This document shows positions 16,027 through 20,248 of a DNA stretch of 20,248 nucleotides, piece after piece. This stretch comes from JBFJVZ01 sp041623895 (GTDB lineage: Bacteria; Planctomycetota; Planctomycetia; Pirellulales; Pirellulaceae), in the NCBI GenBank assembly GCA_041623895.1, contig JBFJVZ010000086.1, forward strand, positions 1-20,248, written 5' to 3'. How positions within the stretch are numbered: position 1 is the stretch's first letter; every line of letters starts with the position of its first letter. The notes under the pieces are model-generated. The model was not told where the DNA came from and did not search any database. It was given only the letters and a program-made list of their open reading frames with translations. The translations under genes were made by a program, and so were the position numbers.

Positions 16027-16842
16027 TTAATCGAGTTGGATGGCCAACAACGGCGTTGTTGCTTCGTCGCGATCCTGTCCACCTTCAAAGTAGGTGGTGA
16101 TGTCGTCCAGCAAGTTTTCGTCGCTGGGTGCATCCAAGGGGATCTCTCCAAAGTACTCCACATCAACGGCCATGGTTTCTTCTTCCACGTCAATTCGTGC
16201 GGCAATTTCATCCAGCAGCCCTCGCGTGCGTGACAGCTGGCTGTCGTCCAAGTTCAACTGGCTGGTTGTTTGAGCAACTCGCAAGGCACCGAGCCGAGCT
16301 TGCAGATTCTCAACTTCGACTTCCAATTGACGCTTGGCACTCAGCATCGCATCCATCCGCTCGTGTGCAGCACGAAGCGATGATTTGCGGGCAGCAAGCA
16401 TGTCCTGAAGTTTCTTGGCCGTTTCGTTACGAGTCTTGAATCGTTTGAAACGGTTGCTCAAGTCCTCTTTGACTTGCGTGCTGGTGTAAGTACGACCAGC
16501 ATAGGTGAACGTGTCGCTGCCGTTGCGGAGATCAGCACTCAGTCGTTCAATATCCGCTTGGGTCTTGGCCAGCCGCTGGTCCGTTTCCTGCAGCTGCTTT
16601 TCCAGTCGCACGACATCGACTTTTTCACGGGCGATCCGTTTGGCGTTCGACTCGATCTCCGGCTTCAAGTCCGCAATCATCTGTCGGGCTCGCTTCAATT
16701 CCCATTCCACCGGTACCGAGTCGCTGGCAGAATCTCGCAGGTAATTGACGCCGCATCGAGCGTAACTCCACAGCGGGACGCCCACGGTGACGCTGGATAG
16801 AAGTGCCACAGCACCTCCGGCAAGGATCAGTTTCTTAATCAT
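16027..16842 (-). CDS. Membrane-anchored coiled-coil protein, first gene of the kinase operon
   Basis: This 271-residue protein has an N-terminal hydrophobic helix (about 5-27, signal anchor or signal peptide), then a long coiled coil at about 47-106 rich in Lys/Glu/Arg with a leucine heptad (VVRLEKQLQETDQRLAKTQ). A short beta-like turn (TFTYAGRTYTSTQV, 111-124) follows, then a second coiled coil at about 124-222 and an acidic tail (DENLLDDITTYFEGG). I recognise no named family; two antiparallel helices joined by a hairpin would be one shape. GGAGAAG lies 4 nt before the ATG. It leads the operon with FHA-like, kinase and TM proteins. It may be a scaffold at the envelope; inference only. Confidence 0.8.
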   Translation of the reverse strand: MIKKLILAGGAVALLSSVTVGVPLWSYARCGVNYLRDSASDSVPVEWELKRARQMIADLKPEIESNAKRIAREKVDVVRLEKQLQETDQRLAKTQADIERLSADLRNGSDTFTYAGRTYTSTQVKEDLSNRFKRFKTRNETAKKLQDMLAARKSSLRAAHERMDAMLSAKRQLEVEVENLQARLGALRVAQTTSQLNLDDSQLSRTRGLLDEIAARIDVEEETMAVDVEYFGEIPLDAPSDENLLDDITTYFEGGQDRDEATTPLLAIQLD

Positions 16843-16870
16843 CGTTCTTCTCCGATTTCTGGGTGGCTGA

Positions 16871-16902
16871 TGTGAGAACGCCGCTGATGTGGGCTTCTCA
16901 CA
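16871..16902. promoter_or_regulatory. Spaced inverted repeat upstream of the kinase operon
   Basis: TGTGAGAA at 16871-16878 and TTCTCACA at 16895-16902 are perfect 8-bp arms with a 16-nt spacer, ending 28 bp before the coiled-coil start codon. This could be an operator for a dimeric regulator or a leader hairpin. I cannot identify the regulator. Confidence 0.45.
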
Positions 16903-17291
16903 CTGCCATTCGCCGGAGAAGAAATGATCTTGGGGGCAAATCGGAAAAATTGATTAGCCACGACCCGAATCACGCCAGAAATTTTCCGCAATCGGTCTGA
17001 GCGTCCAGGAATTAGTTCCCAAAGGCAATCTACGGGTGGATTCAGGCCCTTTGCTGGATGTTTAATGGGTTATAGTTACTCTAACGCCTTCGATCAGCCG
17101 ATAAAAAACGCGGGCTCGCCTGCCTGGTTGGCAAAATGCGACATCAATTGTCGCGAAATTGCTACAGGTTGGGTGCCTGATCGCATTGACCTTGCATTCG
17201 TAAGTTCATTGCCAGTAGATACTTAGCGGTTGATTCGACAAATCAGCGACGTGTTCGGTACATCGCTTGCGGCGAACCTTATCACAGCAAA

Positions 17292-17314
17292 AGGCTCTCC
17301 TAATCAGAGAGCCT
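17292..17314. promoter_or_regulatory. 8-bp stem hairpin upstream of the 67-aa gene
   Basis: AGGCTCTC at 17292-17299 pairs perfectly with GAGAGCCT at 17307-17314 across a 7-nt loop. On the minus strand TTTT follows, like a weak terminator, but no minus-strand gene reads into it. On the plus strand it lies in the leader of the small gene. Confidence 0.4.
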
Positions 17315-17383
17315 GAAACAAAGCGAAGCGAATTCCGCTTGCTCACTCGTCAGATCAACCAAATTTGCAACGGATTGCCCAAC

Positions 17384-17390
17384 GGAGGAG
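17384..17390 (+). promoter_or_regulatory. Shine-Dalgarno of the 67-aa gene, inside a hairpin
   Basis: GGAGGAG lies 7 nt before ATG 17398. The surrounding CGGAG-GAGA-CTCCG (17383-17396) forms a 5-bp stem with a GNRA-type loop, which would bury most of the Shine-Dalgarno. Confidence 0.6.
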
Positions 17391-17397
17391 ACTCCGA

Positions 17398-17601
17398 ATG
17401 CCCGCTTTTAGCAACCATCCAGCACCCGCCAGGCCCCGCTTGGAAGGTGATCATTGGACTGAGTTAACGGCCACGCTTTCGAACGAATCGACTGAGATTC
17501 TGGGCAGCTGGATCGATAATGAATTGGCCAAGATGCAACGGAAACTGGACTCCTTTGTCTCTCCAAACTCGCTGCACAAAAGTTTGAGCCGGAGCAGGTG
17601 A
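17398..17601 (+). CDS. Small hypothetical protein, 67 aa
   Basis: An ATG-initiated frame with a strong GGAGGAG site encodes 67 residues. The N-terminus is Pro-rich (NHPAPARPRLEGDHW), followed by a likely helix (TATLSNESTEILGSWIDNEL, then AKMQRKLDSF) and a basic Ser-rich tail (KSLSRSR). There is no signal peptide or TM helix. The amphipathic middle and the ribosome site make it a credible gene. I recognise no family. It stands alone between the kinase operon and a type 3 element. Its site lies inside a small stem-loop, so translation may be controlled. A longer in-frame version starting near 17365 lacks a ribosome site. Confidence 0.65.
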   Translation: MPAFSNHPAPARPRLEGDHWTELTATLSNESTEILGSWIDNELAKMQRKLDSFVSPNSLHKSLSRSR

Positions 17602-17668
17602 GGAACCTGTAGTGGGATTCGTGGTCCGCACCGATCCGACTCGGAGAGTCGGACGACAATGTGTCGAC

Positions 17669-17802
17669 TAGTGGTACTTCAAGTCAGTTTTTGTGTGCCG
17701 CGAAAAGGGGTCACCTTCGGGCCGCTGGCGGCTATTGGGGTCTGACCCGGGTCTGACCCCTTTTCGCTCGTTACCCACAAGTTCAATGTGGAAGCACCAC
17801 TA
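17669..17802. mobile_element. MITE-like palindromic element, type 3
   Basis: The element is 134 bp with termini TAGTGGTACTTC (17669-17680) and GAAGCACCACTA (17791-17802), matching at 11 of 12. The left flank makes CTAG. Inside, a perfect 14-bp pair GCGAAAAGGGGTCA (17700-17713) and TGACCCCTTTTCGC (17754-17767) encloses a GGGTCTGACCC tandem. No ORF. Confidence 0.75.
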
Positions 17803-17850
17803 ATTCTCCGAATTCGTAAGAATCGATCTTCTCCTCTGCTCGAAAACCTC

Positions 17851-17870
17851 CGGAAGTCGTGCGACTTCCG
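17851..17870. repeat. 20-bp palindromic hairpin
   Basis: CGGAAGTCG, TG, CGACTTCCG form a perfect 9-bp stem with a 2-base centre, 55 bp before the DUF1080-PhoD start. It is REP-like in size; it could also be an operator. There is no U-run, so it is not a standard terminator. Confidence 0.6.
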
Positions 17871-17925
17871 CTCTCTGAAACCGGGTTACAATCCTCGCTG
17901 ACCTCTTCTCCAGAATGGTTTAGCG

Positions 17926-20046
17926 ATGATCCGAGTTAGCTTGAGTTTGGTTGCGATCTCGTTTTTTCTTTTCTCCAACGCTCTGGCGCAAGGGATCATT
18001 CAGTCAATCCCTGCCGCGCCGGAAACGGACTGGAGCAAGCCCGCGTTTTGGGAAACGATGGACGGCCGGCCCGTTGAACAAAGCTGGGAGTTTCAAGATG
18101 GGGAGATCCGCCTGGTCAAACCGCGGGGCGGTCGCGGTAGTTTGCTGAGCGGTCCGTTGCCACCGCACTTCCAGCTTTCTTGGCGCTGGAAGATCAATGC
18201 CAAAACGAATTCCGGACTTAAATATCGCGTCCGCCAATTCTCCGGTCGCTGGCTGGGACTGGAATATCAGATCATCGACTATTCATCCAGTAGCTCCCGG
18301 CAGGCAAGCACCGGCGGCACCGCGGCGATCTACGATCTGGTCGCACCGATTGCAGACAAGCCACTGAATCCACCTGGCCAGTGGAATCATTCACGAGTGG
18401 TCGCAATCGGTGATCGCGTCGAGCATTATCTGAACGACACCTTGGTTGCCAAAGTATCGACCCGTGGGCCAGCGTGGGATGCCAAGATTGCAATCAGCAA
18501 ATTCTGGGGCGCCGATCGATTCGGCCAACCGGCCGACGGTGACCGCGTGATGCTGACCGATCATGGTGGCAAGATCGTGTTCAAGGACTTTGAGTTTCAG
18601 CCGCGTGAGCCGCCGCCGGAAACCTCGCCGGTCGCTTCACTTCCGTTCCTGGGCAACGCCCTGCGAAACAGTTGGGCGGATCAGAACTCGATCGTGATCT
18701 GGACACGTACGACCGCTCGACCGGAAATGGTCGTTGACGGTCCGCAGTTCGTGTCGCCGGACAAAAGCCAAGTAAAAGAGTTGTTGAAAACCAACGACGA
18801 GGCAAAGCTGTTGGCCGCACAACTTCCCCCCGGCGCGGAGCTCAACGAGATGTCAGGGGCATGCCCCGGCGCGGCGGGCGAAGTCCGGCTGACTTACTTT
18901 CCGGCCATGGGCCGCCAGCAAATGAAGTCGACGCCGTGGCAAACGACTTCTGCCGAACACGACTTCACAATGCAGTGGAAGCTGGACGGGCTGGCTGCCG
19001 GAAAAGAGTACGCAGCTGTCATCGAAGCGCGTCCGCCTGGTGGCGGCGAAGTCACGGCGGTCGTTCGTGGTGCTTTCAAAACCGCGCCCGATGCAGCGAA
19101 ATCAGCCAAAGTCAAATTCTGCATAACGACCTGCCATGATTATCTTCGTCGTGATGATGGACGCAGTGGACACAAGATCTATCCGGCGCTCAGCAAGCTT
19201 GCCCCCGACTTCATCGTGCACGCGGGCGACATCGAGTATTACGACAAACCGGAACCGTGGGCCTGGACTCGGGACCTGATGCGATTTAAGTGGGCAAGGA
19301 TTTTTTCGCTCCCCAGCAATCGAGACTTCTACAGTCGCACAAGCAGTTATTTTTTGAAAGACGACCATGACACGTTGAAGAACGATTGCTGGGCCGGGCA
19401 AACCTATGGTGCGGTCACGTTTGCCGAGGGTGTCAAATTATTCAATGAAGAACAATTCCCCTCACACCCCACGCGATACAAAACCGTTTCCTGGGGAAAG
19501 GATCTGCAAGTCTGGTTGCTGGAGGGACGCGACTATCGCAGCCCCAATGACATGCCCGATGGACCGCAGAAAACGATTCTGGGTGGCGAACAAAAAGCCT
19601 GGTTGTTGCGGACGCTGCGCGAATCCAAGGCGACTTTCAAGTTGGTTTTCAGTCCCACGCCGATCGTTGGTCCTGATCGGGCCAACAAGAAAGACAATCA
19701 CGCCAACGCGGTGTTTGAGCATGAAGGCCGGGAGCTGCGTGATGCTTTTTCTCAGTTCGGAAACGTGATTGTGTTGTGCGGTGACCGGCATTGGCAATAC
19801 GCTTCGGTGGATCCAGACACGCGACTCTGGGAATTCGGTTGCGGTCCCGGCAGCGAGAAGCATCAGTTGGGCTGGAAGCAAGGGGATCAAAGGCCGCAGC
19901 ACGCATTCCTGCGCGTCGCCGGCGGCTTTCTGTCGGGAGAAGTCGGCAAAGATAAACAGGGATCTCCCACGCTGACGGTCCGCCATCACGAAGTAACCGG
20001 TAAACCTGTCAGCAAGTTTGAGTTTCCGGCCGCTTTTGAAGACTGA
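17926..20046 (+). CDS. Secreted DUF1080-PhoD-like metallophosphatase fusion
   Basis: This 706-residue protein has a signal peptide (VSLSLVAISFFLFSNALAQ). An N-terminal jelly-roll DUF1080 domain (3-keto-disaccharide hydrolase type) covers about 40-226: WEFQDGEIRLVKPRGG, FQLSWRWKI, NSGLKYRV, GLEYQIID, GQWNHSRVV and a final FKDFEFQPR. A PhoD N-terminal-like beta domain follows (about 240-388; NSIVIWTRTT, YAAVIEARPPGG). The metallophosphatase core at about 395-640 has CITTCHDY, VHAGDIEYYD, a DDHD motif (479-482) and LCGDRHWQYAS, the usual metal-ligand positions. PhoD cleaves phosphodiesters and monoesters outside the cell. The fusion suggests action on a glycan-linked phosphate, but that is inference. 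No Shine-Dalgarno is obvious. It stands alone. Confidence 0.88.
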   Translation: MIRVSLSLVAISFFLFSNALAQGIIQSIPAAPETDWSKPAFWETMDGRPVEQSWEFQDGEIRLVKPRGGRGSLLSGPLPPHFQLSWRWKINAKTNSGLKYRVRQFSGRWLGLEYQIIDYSSSSSRQASTGGTAAIYDLVAPIADKPLNPPGQWNHSRVVAIGDRVEHYLNDTLVAKVSTRGPAWDAKIAISKFWGADRFGQPADGDRVMLTDHGGKIVFKDFEFQPREPPPETSPVASLPFLGNALRNSWADQNSIVIWTRTTARPEMVVDGPQFVSPDKSQVKELLKTNDEAKLLAAQLPPGAELNEMSGACPGAAGEVRLTYFPAMGRQQMKSTPWQTTSAEHDFTMQWKLDGLAAGKEYAAVIEARPPGGGEVTAVVRGAFKTAPDAAKSAKVKFCITTCHDYLRRDDGRSGHKIYPALSKLAPDFIVHAGDIEYYDKPEPWAWTRDLMRFKWARIFSLPSNRDFYSRTSSYFLKDDHDTLKNDCWAGQTYGAVTFAEGVKLFNEEQFPSHPTRYKTVSWGKDLQVWLLEGRDYRSPNDMPDGPQKTILGGEQKAWLLRTLRESKATFKLVFSPTPIVGPDRANKKDNHANAVFEHEGRELRDAFSQFGNVIVLCGDRHWQYASVDPDTRLWEFGCGPGSEKHQLGWKQGDQRPQHAFLRVAGGFLSGEVGKDKQGSPTLTVRHHEVTGKPVSKFEFPAAFED

Positions 20047-20063
20047 AAACAACGGAGTATTCA

Positions 20064-20131
20064 AAGTCGTCGTTTGCTCCGCGGGCGAACGTTCCCTTAC
20101 GATTCGTTTGCGGAGAGGCTGTGAATTTATT
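20064..20131. repeat. 68-bp palindromic repeat, copy B (right edge)
   Basis: The arms (20064-20081 and 20111-20131) are exact reverse complements of copy A's arms, and the core (20082-20110) is in the same orientation as copy A's core. It starts 17 bp after the stop of the DUF1080-PhoD gene. Confidence 0.85.
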
Positions 20132-20142
20132 GTCGTGCGACG

Positions 20143-20184
20143 CTCCGCGTCGGAACGGATAAACAAAACTTTCGTTCGCGGAGG
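20143..20184. repeat. Related hairpin module next to copy B
   Basis: CTCCGCG (20143-20149) and CGCGGAG (20178-20184) enclose 28 bases, the same CTCCG...CGGAG framing and similar core length as copies A and B. The core has a different sequence but also ends near TTCGTT. It may be another member of the same repeat family. Confidence 0.55.
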
Positions 20185-20248
20185 GAAGAATCATTGCGGA
20201 ACATCAACATCGGCCGCCTTCTCTGCGGTAAAGACCTGAAGTTGAGCG

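Larger units (their letters stand above)
16843..17397. other. 555-bp intergenic region between the kinase operon and the 67-aa gene
   Basis: Divergent promoters for the minus-strand kinase operon and the plus-strand small gene must lie here. Apart from the inverted repeats at 16871-16902 and 17292-17314 I see no gene or clear promoter. Confidence 0.5.
17602..17925. other. 324-bp intergenic region with repeats
   Basis: It holds the type 3 palindromic element (17669-17802) and an isolated 20-bp palindrome (17851-17870). No gene is supported. The promoter of the DUF1080-PhoD gene should lie after 17802 or inside the element. Confidence 0.5.

Noticed and set aside
17292..17314. Intrinsic terminator
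   Set aside because: Only four T follow on the minus strand and no minus-strand gene reads toward it.

Overview
The window looks like a chromosomal segment of a planctomycete, most likely Pirellulaceae (a Rhodopirellula relative). The evidence is the PVC-type c-type-heme dehydrogenase with HEAT-like repeats, the paired Tat-exported sugar-phosphate-isomerase-like protein, a DUF1080 domain fused to a PhoD-type phosphatase, a Ser/Thr kinase operon of planctomycete style, and many short palindromic elements between genes. I see no rRNA, tRNA, CRISPR array, transposase or phage gene.

Left part (210-6262): two divergent gene pairs. On the minus strand a shikimate-dehydrogenase-like gene precedes a sugar-type periplasmic binding lipoprotein. 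On the plus strand a secreted heme dehydrogenase is translationally coupled (ATGA overlap) to a Tat-exported TIM-barrel isomerase. Together they suggest uptake or sensing and periplasmic oxidation of a polyol or sugar-like compound, but the substrate cannot be read from the sequence.

Middle (6263-12397): an accessory-looking stretch. A TerB-like gene and a small four-helix membrane protein sit between two inverted copies of a roughly 100-bp palindromic element. Then come a class 3 lipase, a minus-strand pair (ECHDC3-like crotonase followed by a phosphate butyryl/acetyltransferase), and a GIY-YIG protein with its expected arginine missing. A second type of palindromic element lies at 12001-12126.

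Right part (12398-20046): a tight four-gene minus-strand operon encodes a membrane-anchored coiled-coil protein, an FHA-like protein, a transmembrane Ser/Thr kinase and a secreted/TM protein. The last three genes are joined by 4-bp stop/start overlaps. This is the best candidate for an undescribed system: a phospho-signalling module at the cell envelope. It is followed on the plus strand by a 67-codon gene whose Shine-Dalgarno lies in a small hairpin, a third type of palindromic element, and a secreted DUF1080-PhoD fusion.

The window is bracketed by two copies of a 68-bp palindromic repeat, at 4-71 and 20064-20131. Their arms are inverted relative to each other while their 29-bp cores are in the same orientation, so the core has flipped in one copy. 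The three internal element types all end in TA-G...C-TA, which fits non-autonomous elements mobilised by an IS630/Tc1-type transposase.
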